From Pseudomonas sp. ATCC PTA-122608 (GTDB taxonomy: Bacteria; Pseudomonadota; Gammaproteobacteria; Pseudomonadales; Pseudomonadaceae), in assembly GCF_001952855.1 (NCBI RefSeq), contig NZ_LPNO01000020.1, positions 62,251 through 126,250 of the forward strand: 64,000 bases of DNA, given 5' to 3'. Numbering within the stretch: the first letter of the stretch is position 1; each line of letters starts with the position of its first letter. A program made the position numbers and the translations under genes. Under the pieces are notes generated by a model. It was not told the DNA's origin, ran no database searches, and was given only the letters and a program-made list of their open reading frames with translations. This document shows, piece after piece, positions 41,153 to 49,497 of this stretch.

Positions 41153-43711
41153 ATGTTTCGCGCGCCTTGCCACGTTCAGCACCTGTTTCTTCGACCCACC
41201 GCCATTGCCGCCTGCCTGGCCTTCAGCCTGAGTGCCCAGGCCGAGTCGTTCAAACTGCAATTGCCGGCCCAGTCCCTGGCCACGTCCTTGAGCCAGGTGG
41301 CGCAGCAGGCGAAAATCCAGCTGCTGTTCGATGAAGCGCTGCTGAAAAACGTCCAGGCGCCGGCCCTCAATGGCGACTTCACACCGGAAGTGGCGATTCG
41401 CACCTTGCTCAAGGACGGCGAGTTCGTGTTGCTCAAGGTCGGCAGCACCTACGTGGTACGCCCCGAAGAAGGCAAGACCACCAACAGCAGCGCGATTCAG
41501 CTGGAGGCCCTGAGCGTGATCGGCACCGGCAACGAGGTGGACTCCACCACCGTCGGCCGTTCCACCCTGAGCCAGGCCGACATCGACCGCTACCAGTCCA
41601 ACAACATCCCCAGCCTGCTGCAGACCTTGCCCGGTATCAGCCAGGGCGGCTCGCTGAAGCCCGGCGGCCAGACCATCAACATCCGGGGTTTCGGCGACGC
41701 CGAAGACGTGCCGCTGACCGTCGATGGCGCCACCAAAAGCGGGTTTGAGCGTTATCAGCAGGGCACCGTGTTTATCGAGCCCGAACTGATCAAGAGCATC
41801 GAAGTGGAGAAAGGCCCCAACTCGCCCTTCAGCGGCAACGGCGGCTTTGGCGGTACGGTCAACATGACCACCAAGGATGCCCCGGACCTGCTCAAGGACG
41901 GCCGCAACAGCGGCGCCATGCTCAAGTACGGTTACTCCAGCAACGACCATGAACAGGTCTACAGCAGCGCGGTCTACGGGCGTACCGATGATGGCCGCTT
42001 CGACGCCCTGGCCTACCTGACCCAACGCGACGGCGGCGACATGAAGCTGGCTGCCACTCTGCCCAACGACAACAACCAGTACCCGATCAACCCCAAGCGC
42101 CTGCCCAACAGCGCACAGAACGTGGACGGCCAACTGTTCAAGGTAAATGCCCACTTTACCGATGAGCACAGTCTTGGCCTGTCGTATTCGCGTTCCAACA
42201 GCCAGCGCTGGACGCCCTTCTCTGCCGCCAGCTACCCGACACCGCCGACCCAGGCCAACATCGACCGCTATGGCTACGAAGCCGCGCTGAAACGCTTCCT
42301 GGCCAACCGCAACACCGTCGACACCACCTGGTCCGGCAAGTACGAATACCAGCCGATGAATAACCCGCTGGTGGACTTGACCATCAAGTACTCCGAATCC
42401 AACACCGACCAGACCGACGAGCGAGACGCTACGGCGTTTTTCCAGTTGGCCACTGGCGGGCGCAAGATGGACACCTCCTACAACGACAAGAACCTCGACG
42501 TACGCAACGTCAGCCTGTTTTCCACCGGTGCGTTGCAGCACGCGGTGACCACCGGTGTGCAAATCCGCAAGCACACCCGGGAAACCGAAATGTGGATGCC
42601 CGGCGCCACCTACAACACCCCGAAATACAACTACGGGCACTTCCAGCCGGGCTTCATGCCCCATGGCAAGGTCGACACCAACAGCTTCTTTATCCAGGAC
42701 GCGGTGACGCTGGGCGATGTCACCATCACCCCGTCGATGCGCTATGACCACGTACGCAACCGCGGCGAAGCCAACGACGCGCCGTACTACAGCAACCCTG
42801 ACCCGGCCATCGGCCACGACTACAGCGACCGCACCTACACCGGCTGGTCACCGCGCCTCGCGGCCTACTGGACCATCACCCCGAACGTGGCGCTGTTTGC
42901 CAACTGGAGCCGCACCTGGCGCGCCCCGGTGATCGACGAGCAGTATGAAGTCCAGGGCCTGGGCAGCCGCACCGCCACCAGCCTGGACCTGGACCCGGAG
43001 CGCATCACCTCCATCACCCTGGGCAACGTCACCAGCTTCGGCGACGTGTTCACCCACGGCGACAACTTGCAACTGCGTACCACGCTGTTCCACAACAAAG
43101 TCGAAGACGAGATCTTCAAGGCCACGGGCGTGGGCTGCCAGAACCAGGCGGTCAATGGCGGGACGATTTCCAGCGCCTGCCCGCCGGGGGCGATGTCCAA
43201 CTACCGCAACATCGGCGGCATGACCATCAAGGGCTTTGAGGCCGAGAGTTTCTACGACTCCACCTACGTGTTCGGCTCGGTATCGTTCGCCTACACCACC
43301 GGCAAACACGAAGGCGCCTACACCAACCCGTGGGGCCCGGACGTCTGGGCGCGGGACATTCCGCCGACCAAATGGGTGATCGTGCTCGGCACCAAGATCC
43401 CGAGCCTGGACGCTCAGGTGGGCTGGCAAGGGCAGTTCGTCGGCGCCACCAGCCGTTTGCCAAGCGACAAGTATTCCGGCGGCCCGGGTACCAGTATCGG
43501 CGACCTGTTCTACGATCAGTACGGCAACAAGCGCTATAACACCCAGGGCCTGTTCGCCAGCTGGAAGCCGCAGCAGGCTTACCTCAAGGGCACCGAAGTC
43601 AACTTCACCGTGGACAACCTGTTCAACAACAACTTCCGCCCGGCCCTGAGCGGCGACCGCGCCTACACCAAGGGGCGGGATGCGAAGATCAGCGTGACGC
43701 GGTTCTTCTGA
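41153..43711 (+). CDS. TonB-dependent siderophore receptor with signalling (STN) domain
   Basis: The product is 852 residues with a signal peptide (MFRAPCHVQHLFL to AQA). A secretin/TonB short N-terminal domain follows (about 25-105: FKLQLPAQSLATSLSQVAQQ, IQLLFDEALL). The plug (about 130-260, GGQTINIRGFGDAEDVPLTVDG) and a 22-strand barrel end in Phe (DAKISVTRFF). The STN domain marks it as the sensor of the sigma/anti-sigma pair upstream. The ligand (siderophore, heme or other) is not identifiable. The start was moved 7 codons in, behind CCGGGGGA. Confidence 0.94.
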   Translation: MFRAPCHVQHLFLRPTAIAACLAFSLSAQAESFKLQLPAQSLATSLSQVAQQAKIQLLFDEALLKNVQAPALNGDFTPEVAIRTLLKDGEFVLLKVGSTYVVRPEEGKTTNSSAIQLEALSVIGTGNEVDSTTVGRSTLSQADIDRYQSNNIPSLLQTLPGISQGGSLKPGGQTINIRGFGDAEDVPLTVDGATKSGFERYQQGTVFIEPELIKSIEVEKGPNSPFSGNGGFGGTVNMTTKDAPDLLKDGRNSGAMLKYGYSSNDHEQVYSSAVYGRTDDGRFDALAYLTQRDGGDMKLAATLPNDNNQYPINPKRLPNSAQNVDGQLFKVNAHFTDEHSLGLSYSRSNSQRWTPFSAASYPTPPTQANIDRYGYEAALKRFLANRNTVDTTWSGKYEYQPMNNPLVDLTIKYSESNTDQTDERDATAFFQLATGGRKMDTSYNDKNLDVRNVSLFSTGALQHAVTTGVQIRKHTRETEMWMPGATYNTPKYNYGHFQPGFMPHGKVDTNSFFIQDAVTLGDVTITPSMRYDHVRNRGEANDAPYYSNPDPAIGHDYSDRTYTGWSPRLAAYWTITPNVALFANWSRTWRAPVIDEQYEVQGLGSRTATSLDLDPERITSITLGNVTSFGDVFTHGDNLQLRTTLFHNKVEDEIFKATGVGCQNQAVNGGTISSACPPGAMSNYRNIGGMTIKGFEAESFYDSTYVFGSVSFAYTTGKHEGAYTNPWGPDVWARDIPPTKWVIVLGTKIPSLDAQVGWQGQFVGATSRLPSDKYSGGPGTSIGDLFYDQYGNKRYNTQGLFASWKPQQAYLKGTEVNFTVDNLFNNNFRPALSGDRAYTKGRDAKISVTRFF

Positions 43712-43726
43712 CCCCCACCTAATCGA

Positions 43727-43816
43727 TGTGGGAGCGGGCTTGCTCGCGAAGGCGGTGGATCAGTCGGTACATGAGTTACCTGACACACCGCTTTCGCGAG
43801 CAAGCCCGCTCCCACA
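43727..43816. repeat. REPIN
   Basis: TGTGGGAGCGGGCTTGCTCG and its inverse lie between the receptor stop (16 bases) and the end of the convergent RHH gene, whose stop TAA is two bases away. Confidence 0.93.
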
Positions 43817-43817
43817 T

Positions 43818-44135
43818 TTAGATCTTCAGCGCGCCATTTCTTGTATTCACAAGGCTGAGCTCTGGGGCCTGAACCCGCTGCTTGCTCAGGTACCGCGTGC
43901 AACTCACCCGCAAAAACGACGCAAAATTCACCACTTCGCCGCGGTAGTCCATCACCTCTTCATACAGCTTGGCGATCAGCTGATTGGTGGTCATGCCATC
44001 CACCTCGGCGATTTCGCTGAGGATGTCCCAGAACTGGTTTTCCAGGCGCACGGTGGTCACCACGCCGCAGATGCGCAGGGAGCGCGAGCGGGATTCGTAG
44101 AGAATCGGGTCGGCCTTGACGTACAGCTCGCACAT
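43818..44135 (-). CDS. Ribbon-helix-helix domain protein
   Basis: The 105-residue protein has the small RHH domain in its centre (SRSLRICGVVTTVRLENQFW, DILSEIAEVDGMTTNQLIAK), the PF13467-type layout. It is probably a DNA-binding regulator of unknown target. The gene is 16 bases upstream of nothing on its strand but lies downstream of the PfpI gene with a 16-base gap, so both are one transcript. The final residues reach the edge of the REPIN. Confidence 0.8.
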   Translation of the reverse strand: MCELYVKADPILYESRSRSLRICGVVTTVRLENQFWDILSEIAEVDGMTTNQLIAKLYEEVMDYRGEVVNFASFLRVSCTRYLSKQRVQAPELSLVNTRNGALKI

Positions 44136-44151
44136 GGCGATGACCTCCGCG

Positions 44152-44733
44152 TTACAGGATGATTTGGGTGCCCAGCAGGCCGAGGAAAGCCGCCAGCCAG
44201 CTTGGGTGCGCCGGCCACGCCGGTGCAGTCACCAGATTGCCTTGAACGTGGCTGTCGGTCACCGGGATATCGATGAACGTGCCACCCGCCAATCGCACTT
44301 CCGGCCCACACGCCGGGTAAGCGCTGCACTCACGGCCTTCCAGAATCCCGGCAGCCGCCAGCAATTGTGCGCCGTGGCATACCGCAGCGATGGGCTTGCC
44401 GGCCTGGTCGAACGCCTTGACCAGTTGCAGGACTTTCTCGTTCAGGCGCAGGTACTCGGGCGCACGGCCGCCGGGCACCAGCAACGCGTCGTAGTCGGCA
44501 GCGTCGACCTTGGCAAAATCCGCGTTCAGGGCAAACAGGTGCCCAGGCTTTTCGCTGTAGGTCTGATCGCCTTCGAAGTCGTGGATCGCCGTGCGTACGG
44601 TCTGGCCGGCGGACTTGTCCGGGCACACGGCATGCACGGTATGCCCCACCATCAGCAGCGCCTGGAACGGCACCATCACTTCATAGTCTTCGACGTAATC
44701 GCCGACCAGCATCAGGATTTTCTTCGCGGCCAT
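44152..44733 (-). CDS. DJ-1/PfpI family protein
   Basis: The 193-residue protein of the class I glutamine-amidotransferase-like superfamily has KKILMLVGDYVEDYEV at the start, containing the acidic residue, and AVCHGAQLLAAAGILEG with the nucleophile-elbow Cys followed by His. PfpI members act as glyoxalases, chaperones or deglycases, and the activity is not predictable here. The start with RBS at 44733 was preferred to a codon 15 triplets upstream. It is followed by the RHH gene. Confidence 0.88.
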   Translation of the reverse strand: MAAKKILMLVGDYVEDYEVMVPFQALLMVGHTVHAVCPDKSAGQTVRTAIHDFEGDQTYSEKPGHLFALNADFAKVDAADYDALLVPGGRAPEYLRLNEKVLQLVKAFDQAGKPIAAVCHGAQLLAAAGILEGRECSAYPACGPEVRLAGGTFIDIPVTDSHVQGNLVTAPAWPAHPSWLAAFLGLLGTQIIL

Positions 44734-44830
44734 GGGGCATTCCTCCGGTTGAACGGTTGGGCAGACAGGAGTAGCCAAGATAGACCTGTGCCGATGAGCC
44801 GGGTAATGGCCCGCTACTACATCATTGCGG

Positions 44831-44930
44831 TGTAGGAGCGAGCTTGCTCGCGAAGAACGTTAACGATAACGCGGGAAGCCAGACAGCCCGCGGCGCTCTC
44901 AGGTTTTTCGCGAGCAAGCTCGCTCCTACA
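44831..44930. repeat. REPIN
   Basis: TGTAGGAGCGAGCTTGCTCG and the inverse CGAGCAAGCTCGCTCCTACA, with spacer containing GTTAACGATAAC, lie between the divergent PfpI and EamA genes. Confidence 0.92.
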
Positions 44931-45032
44931 CAAACTGTACGGTCCAATCTGCACCCAGCTGTAAGCGCGCGTTTGCGGGCTTTGTGGCTAGATGAACGTC
45001 CACTTCCGGCCCATTCGATTCTGGTTCCTTCC

Positions 45033-45932
45033 ATGAGCTCCCGCGAAAATACCGGCATGGCCCTCGGCCTGCTGGGCGTCGTCATCTTCAGCCTTACCCT
45101 GCCCTTCACCCGTATCGTGGTGCAGGAAATGCATCCGCTGCTCAATGGCCTGGGCCGGGCGTTGTTTGCGGCAGTGCCGGCGGCGGCGTTGTTGCTGTGG
45201 CGCCGCGAGCGCTGGCCCACCTGGCGCCAGGTGCGCGGGCTGACGTTGGTGATTGCCGGGGTAATCCTGGGGTTCCCGGTGCTGTCGGCCTGGGCCATGC
45301 AAACCTTGCCGGCGTCTCATGGTGCGCTGGTCAACGGCTTGCAGCCGCTGTGCGTAGCGCTGTATGCGGCGTGGTTGTCCCATGAGCGGCCATCAAAGGC
45401 GTTCTGGGCGTGCGCGGCGCTGGGCAGTGCGCTGGTGCTGAGTTACGCGTTGATCACCGGGGCCGGCAGCATCCAGGCAGGCGACCTGTTGATGCTCGCG
45501 GCGATTGCCGTGGGTGGCCTGGGTTACGCAGAAGGCGGCCGGTTGGCCAAGGAGATGGGAGGCTGGCAGGTGATCTGCTGGGCGCTGGTGCTGTCGACGC
45601 CGGTATTGATCGGGCCTGTGGCGTACCTGGCGCTGCAACACGAAGGACCGATTTCCATGCGCACCTGGTGGGCGTTTGGTTATGTGTCGCTGTTTTCGCA
45701 GTTCCTGGGGTTCTTTGCGTGGTACGCCGGCTTGGCCATGGGCGGCATCGCCCGGGTCAGCCAGATTCAGCTGTTGCAGATCTTTTTCACCATCGCGTTT
45801 TCCGCGCTGTTTTTTGGTGAGCACATCGAGCCGATTACCTGGCTGTTTGCCTGCGGGGTGATTGTGACGGTGATGTTGGGGCGCAAGACCAGTGTGAAGC
45901 CTGCGCCAGCTCCCAAGCCCAGCGCAGTCTAA
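45033..45932 (+). CDS. EamA-type (DMT) transporter
   Basis: The product is 299 residues from MSSRENTGMALGLLGVVIFS, with ten hydrophobic segments in two EamA repeats (about 8-140 and 155-290). IVVQEMHPLLNGLGRALFAA in the first and GIARVSQIQLLQIFFTIAFS in the second are typical. These exporters carry amino acids or metabolites, and the substrate is unknown. The start was chosen at the ATG following a REPIN, since the longer frame reads through repeat sequence. A REPIN begins at the stop. Confidence 0.9.
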   Translation: MSSRENTGMALGLLGVVIFSLTLPFTRIVVQEMHPLLNGLGRALFAAVPAAALLLWRRERWPTWRQVRGLTLVIAGVILGFPVLSAWAMQTLPASHGALVNGLQPLCVALYAAWLSHERPSKAFWACAALGSALVLSYALITGAGSIQAGDLLMLAAIAVGGLGYAEGGRLAKEMGGWQVICWALVLSTPVLIGPVAYLALQHEGPISMRTWWAFGYVSLFSQFLGFFAWYAGLAMGGIARVSQIQLLQIFFTIAFSALFFGEHIEPITWLFACGVIVTVMLGRKTSVKPAPAPKPSAV

Positions 45933-46022
45933 TGTGGGAGCGGGCTTGCTCGCGAATGCAGTGGATCAGTTGATACATCAGGTGACTGACACACCGCTTT
46001 CGCGAGCAAGCCCGCTCCCACA
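45933..46022. repeat. REPIN
   Basis: TGTGGGAGCGGGCTTGCTCG and its inverse start one base after the EamA stop codon and end 20 bases before the convergent methyltransferase gene. Confidence 0.93.
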
Positions 46023-46041
46023 TTTTTGATTTGCGTCGTAC

Positions 46042-47259
46042 TCAGGCCAGGTAACCATCCACCCGCAGCAGGGTTTCCAGGCAATGTTCGGTGATGTTGT
46101 AGAACGTTTTCAGCTCGTGGATTTTCACCAGGAGCTGAGCGTTATCCAACGGCTCCGCACGCTTCACGGCAAGGATCATCTTGTTCTTGTTGGTGTGCTC
46201 CAACGAGATGAACTCAAACACCTTGGTCTCATAACCGCAGGCTTCGAGAAACAACGCACGCAGGCTGTCGGTGACCATTTCCGCCTGCTGGCCCAGGTGC
46301 AAACCGTATTGCAGCATCGGCTTGAGCAGCGCCGGGCTCTGGATCTGCAGGCGAATCTGCTTATGGCAGCACGGCGAGCACATGATGATCGACGCCCCGG
46401 AGCGGATGCCGGTGTGAATCGCGTAGTCGGTGGCGATGTCGCAGGCATGCAGGGCGATCATCACGTCCAGTTCGCTGGGCGCGACGCTGCGCACATCCCC
46501 GCATTTGAACACCAGCCCCGGGTGATCCAGGCGGGCGGCGGCGTTGTTGCACAGGGTCACCATGTCTTCGCGCAGTTCCACACCGGTCACTTCACCCTCG
46601 GCGTTGAGGGTGTTGCGCAAGTAGTCGTGGATGGCAAACGTCAGGTAGCCCTTGCCCGAACCAAAGTCCGCGACGCGCACCGGCTGGTCCAGCTTCAGCG
46701 GTGACGTGGTCAGCGCATGGCTGAACACTTCGATGAACTTGTTGATCTGCTTCCACTTGCGCGACATCGCCGGGATCAGTTCGTGCTTGGCGTTGGTCAC
46801 GCCAAGGTCAGCGAGGAATGGTCGCGTCAGGTCCAGGAAGCGATTTTTCTCGCGGTTGTGCTCGGCAGATGGTGCCTCGCGCAGTTGTTGCGGCTTGCTT
46901 TTGAACAGCGAGCTTTTGTTCTTCTTGCTGTATTCCAGCTGGGCTTCGTCGGTCACCGAGAGCAGGTGCGCGTTCTTGAACGAGGCCGGCAACAGCTCGG
47001 CAATCGCCGCTACGCCGTCTTCCAGCGAGAAGTTCTTGGTGATGTCGCGGGTCTTGTAGCGGTAGACGAAGGACAGGCAAGGCTGATCCTTGACCGTCAG
47101 CTGCTTGATGATCAGCTTCTGAAGATCAGGCTCGGTGCCGACGTACTTGGCCAGCACCAGCTTGATAAAGGCGTTTTGCTCAAGGCTCGCGCTCAGCAGT
47201 TCGAGGAACTGCGCGTGATGATCCGGCGCGGGGCTGGCAGGTTTAGCGGTGGCAGACAT
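46042..47259 (-). CDS. METTL25/GSTCD-like SAM-dependent methyltransferase
   Basis: The product is 405 residues from MSATAKPASPAP. A SAM-binding domain at about 190-330 carries VADFGSGKGYLTFAIHDYL (motif I), VTGVELREDMV, IALHACDIATDYAIHTGI and the cysteine-rich MCSPCCHKQIR. This combination marks the Methyltransf_32 group, which includes eukaryotic METTL25 and GSTCD. The first 170 residues form a family-specific domain. The target, probably RNA, is unknown in bacteria. The gene is flanked by a REPIN and the TPM operon end. Confidence 0.8.
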   Translation of the reverse strand: MSATAKPASPAPDHHAQFLELLSASLEQNAFIKLVLAKYVGTEPDLQKLIIKQLTVKDQPCLSFVYRYKTRDITKNFSLEDGVAAIAELLPASFKNAHLLSVTDEAQLEYSKKNKSSLFKSKPQQLREAPSAEHNREKNRFLDLTRPFLADLGVTNAKHELIPAMSRKWKQINKFIEVFSHALTTSPLKLDQPVRVADFGSGKGYLTFAIHDYLRNTLNAEGEVTGVELREDMVTLCNNAAARLDHPGLVFKCGDVRSVAPSELDVMIALHACDIATDYAIHTGIRSGASIIMCSPCCHKQIRLQIQSPALLKPMLQYGLHLGQQAEMVTDSLRALFLEACGYETKVFEFISLEHTNKNKMILAVKRAEPLDNAQLLVKIHELKTFYNITEHCLETLLRVDGYLA

Positions 47260-47300
47260 GAACAAAAACGCCTCGGGCAGGGAATGCCGGGAATTTTACA

Positions 47301-47918
47301 CTACTCCAACACCACCAACCGATTCGGCAACTCATTGCGCGCGTGGGTCACCGGCACATGCTCCTTGAGCAACACCCCGCAGGCTTCAATGCAGCTGATA
47401 AACCCGGCCAACGTCTGGCCTTGCTTCACCTGCTGGGTGAACTGCTTGACGATCGCATCCCAACTGCTGTCATCCAGGCGACTGGAAATGCCCTTGTCCA
47501 CCAGGATTTCCACATACCGCTCGGCCTCACTGACAAAAATCAGCACCCCGGTACTGCCCAGCGTGTGGTGCAGGTGCTGCTCCAGAAACTGCCGCCGCGC
47601 CAGGTTGGACGCGCGCCAGTGGCGCACCGAGCGCGGGATCAGCCGCGTCGTCACCTTGGGCAACCGGAACACCAGGCACAGCACCACAAACGTGCCCCAC
47701 TGCGCCAGCAGCAAGGTGTACATGGTCAGCCAGCCCGACAGATAGTGAATGATCCCCGGCACCACCAGCGCCAGCAGGCTGGCCCACAACAGCGGGATGT
47801 AGGCGTAGTCGTCGGCACGGGCCGCGAGCACGGTCACCAGTTCGGCGTCGGTCTGTTGCTCGACCCGGGCGATCGCCTCGGCGACCTGGCGTTGCTCGTG
47901 TTGACTCAGTAATGCCAT
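47301..47918 (-). CDS. TPM-domain membrane protein (DUF477), short form
   Basis: The product is 205 residues from MALLSQHEQRQVAEAIARVE. A TPM domain (also called DUF477) is split by two membrane segments (about 43-82), with GVLIFVSEAERYVEILVDKG near residue 121 characteristic of the family. It lies 28 bases after the YgcG-type TPM gene, so it is the last gene of a lemA-TPM-TPM operon. Such groups have roles in the membrane that are not established. Longer upstream frames are in the Gly-rich region of the previous gene and were rejected. Confidence 0.85.
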   Translation of the reverse strand: MALLSQHEQRQVAEAIARVEQQTDAELVTVLAARADDYAYIPLLWASLLALVVPGIIHYLSGWLTMYTLLLAQWGTFVVLCLVFRLPKVTTRLIPRSVRHWRASNLARRQFLEQHLHHTLGSTGVLIFVSEAERYVEILVDKGISSRLDDSSWDAIVKQFTQQVKQGQTLAGFISCIEACGVLLKEHVPVTHARNELPNRLVVLE

Positions 47919-47946
47919 GGTTGTTGATGCTCTCTCGTTATTGTCA

Positions 47947-48675
47947 TTACCAGCCGCCCGAGGCGCCACCGCCACCGAAACCACCGCCGCCGCCCCTGAA
48001 GCCACCACCACCGCCGCCGCCTCCGCCGCCGCGACCGCTGCTGCTGAGAATCGCCAGCAGGATAGCGCCAACGGGCAGGCCCATGCGATTGCACAGCCAC
48101 AGCACCGCCAGCAACAGGATGAACAGACCAATGGAAATGCCCGGGTTTTGCTTGGCGAAGTTGGCCTCGGACACATGCGCCGGCACCGCCAGCGGATCGC
48201 CGCCCACCACTTGCAGCATCGCCGCCACGCCGTCGCTGATGCCCTTGCTGTAGTTGCCCGCTTTGAATGCCGGGGCGATCACCTGGTTGATGATCACCCA
48301 GGACTGCGCATCGGTGAGTACGCCTTCCAGGCCATAACCCACTTCGATACGGATCTTGTGCTCATCCCGGGCGACGATCAGCAGTGCGCCGTTGTCCTTG
48401 CCCTTCTGGCCGATGCCCCACGCGCGGCCCAGTTGATAACCGAAGTCTTCAATGGGCACGCCTTGCAGGTCCGGCACGGTGACCACCACGATCTGGTCAC
48501 CGCTGGTCTGCTCCAGCGCCTGCAATTGCTGGGTCAGTTGCTCGCGCACGGCCGGGTCGATCATCTGGGCGTTGTCGACCACCCGTCCGGTCAGGGCCGG
48601 AAAGTTAAGGGCGGCCTGGGCGGTCAGGCTAAAGGCCAGCAGCACCGCCGCCAGCAGCCAAGCGCGCTTGCCCAT
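47947..48675 (-). CDS. YgcG-like TPM-domain protein with Gly-rich tail
   Basis: The 242-residue protein has a signal peptide to AQAA and a TPM domain at about 24-165 (LTGRVVDNAQMIDPAVREQL, GDQIVVVTVPDLQG, NGALLIVARDEHKIRIEVGY). A membrane segment at about 180-200 is followed by a tail of almost only Gly with Phe, Arg and Ser (GGGGGGFRGGGGGFGGGGAS). This is the standard YgcG architecture. The start overlaps the LemA stop by one base. Its biochemical role is unknown. Confidence 0.92.
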   Translation of the reverse strand: MGKRAWLLAAVLLAFSLTAQAALNFPALTGRVVDNAQMIDPAVREQLTQQLQALEQTSGDQIVVVTVPDLQGVPIEDFGYQLGRAWGIGQKGKDNGALLIVARDEHKIRIEVGYGLEGVLTDAQSWVIINQVIAPAFKAGNYSKGISDGVAAMLQVVGGDPLAVPAHVSEANFAKQNPGISIGLFILLLAVLWLCNRMGLPVGAILLAILSSSGRGGGGGGGGGGFRGGGGGFGGGGASGGW

Positions 48676-49283
48676 CAGAATTTCACTTGCGGCGCTTTAT
48701 CGGCATCGGCACTGGTGGCCTCGAAGTTGGCGCGGACCGGCAAGTCGCTGTACATCACGCTGTGCCACAGGCGGCCCGGGAAGGTGCGAATCTCGGTGTT
48801 GTAGGCCTGTACCGCCTGGATAAAGTCGCGACGGGCCACCGCGATGCGGTTTTCGGTACCTTCAAGCTGCGATTGCAGGGCCAGGAAGTTCTGGTTGGCC
48901 TTCAGGTCCGGGTAACGCTCGGACACCACCATCAAGCGGCTGAGTGCACCGCTCAAGCCGTCCTGGGCTTGCTGGAACTGCTTGAGTTTTTCCGGATTGT
49001 CGAGGGTGCTGGCGTCCACCTGGATCGAGGTGGCCTTGGCCCGCGCTTCGATCACGGCGGTCAGGGTGTCCTGTTCATGGGCGGCATAGCCCTTGACCAC
49101 TTCCACCAGGTTGGGGATCAGGTCGGCGCGCCGCTGGTACTGGTTCTGCACCTGGGCCCAGGCCGCCTTGGCCTGTTCGTCCAGGGTCGGGATCTTGTTG
49201 ATGCCGCAACCGCTCAGCACGGTGCTCACCAGTATCAATGCCACGGCCTTCCAGCCCCAACGGTAACCTTGTGCTGCTTGCAT
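48675..49283 (-). CDS. lemA: LemA-family protein
   Basis: The 202-residue protein has an N-terminal lipoprotein-type signal (STVLSGC near residue 26), then the LemA helical domain: DEQAKAAWAQVQNQYQRRAD, LIPNLVEVVKGYAAHEQDTL and YNTEIRTFPGRLWHS, all diagnostic. LemA usually pairs with TPM-domain proteins, as here with two downstream genes in one operon. The name is the conserved-family name and not the LemA/GacS sensor. The start was moved in by 33 codons to the ATG that gives the signal sequence. Confidence 0.93.
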   Translation of the reverse strand: MQAAQGYRWGWKAVALILVSTVLSGCGINKIPTLDEQAKAAWAQVQNQYQRRADLIPNLVEVVKGYAAHEQDTLTAVIEARAKATSIQVDASTLDNPEKLKQFQQAQDGLSGALSRLMVVSERYPDLKANQNFLALQSQLEGTENRIAVARRDFIQAVQAYNTEIRTFPGRLWHSVMYSDLPVRANFEATSADADKAPQVKF

Positions 49284-49497
49284 GGTGTTTCTCCTGCCAA
49301 ACCTATGAAATATACCGACTGACGCGTTAGCTACGGGCTTAGGGCATAATCCGCCACCACCCACTGGATTGCATCGAGCCAATCAGCTAAAAGATGCCCA
49401 GCGCCAATAAGAGTTCAGAAGTGTGCTGCATTTATCTGAACAACACCCGAACAACAATAGACGCTCTCCGGTCCCAAGGCTGCGAGAAAGGATTTTC

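Noticed and set aside
41072..42817. A 581-codon frame opposite the TonB receptor gene
   Set aside because: The receptor has clear signal peptide, STN, plug and terminal Phe. The opposite frame is low in recognisable motifs and is a codon-bias shadow.
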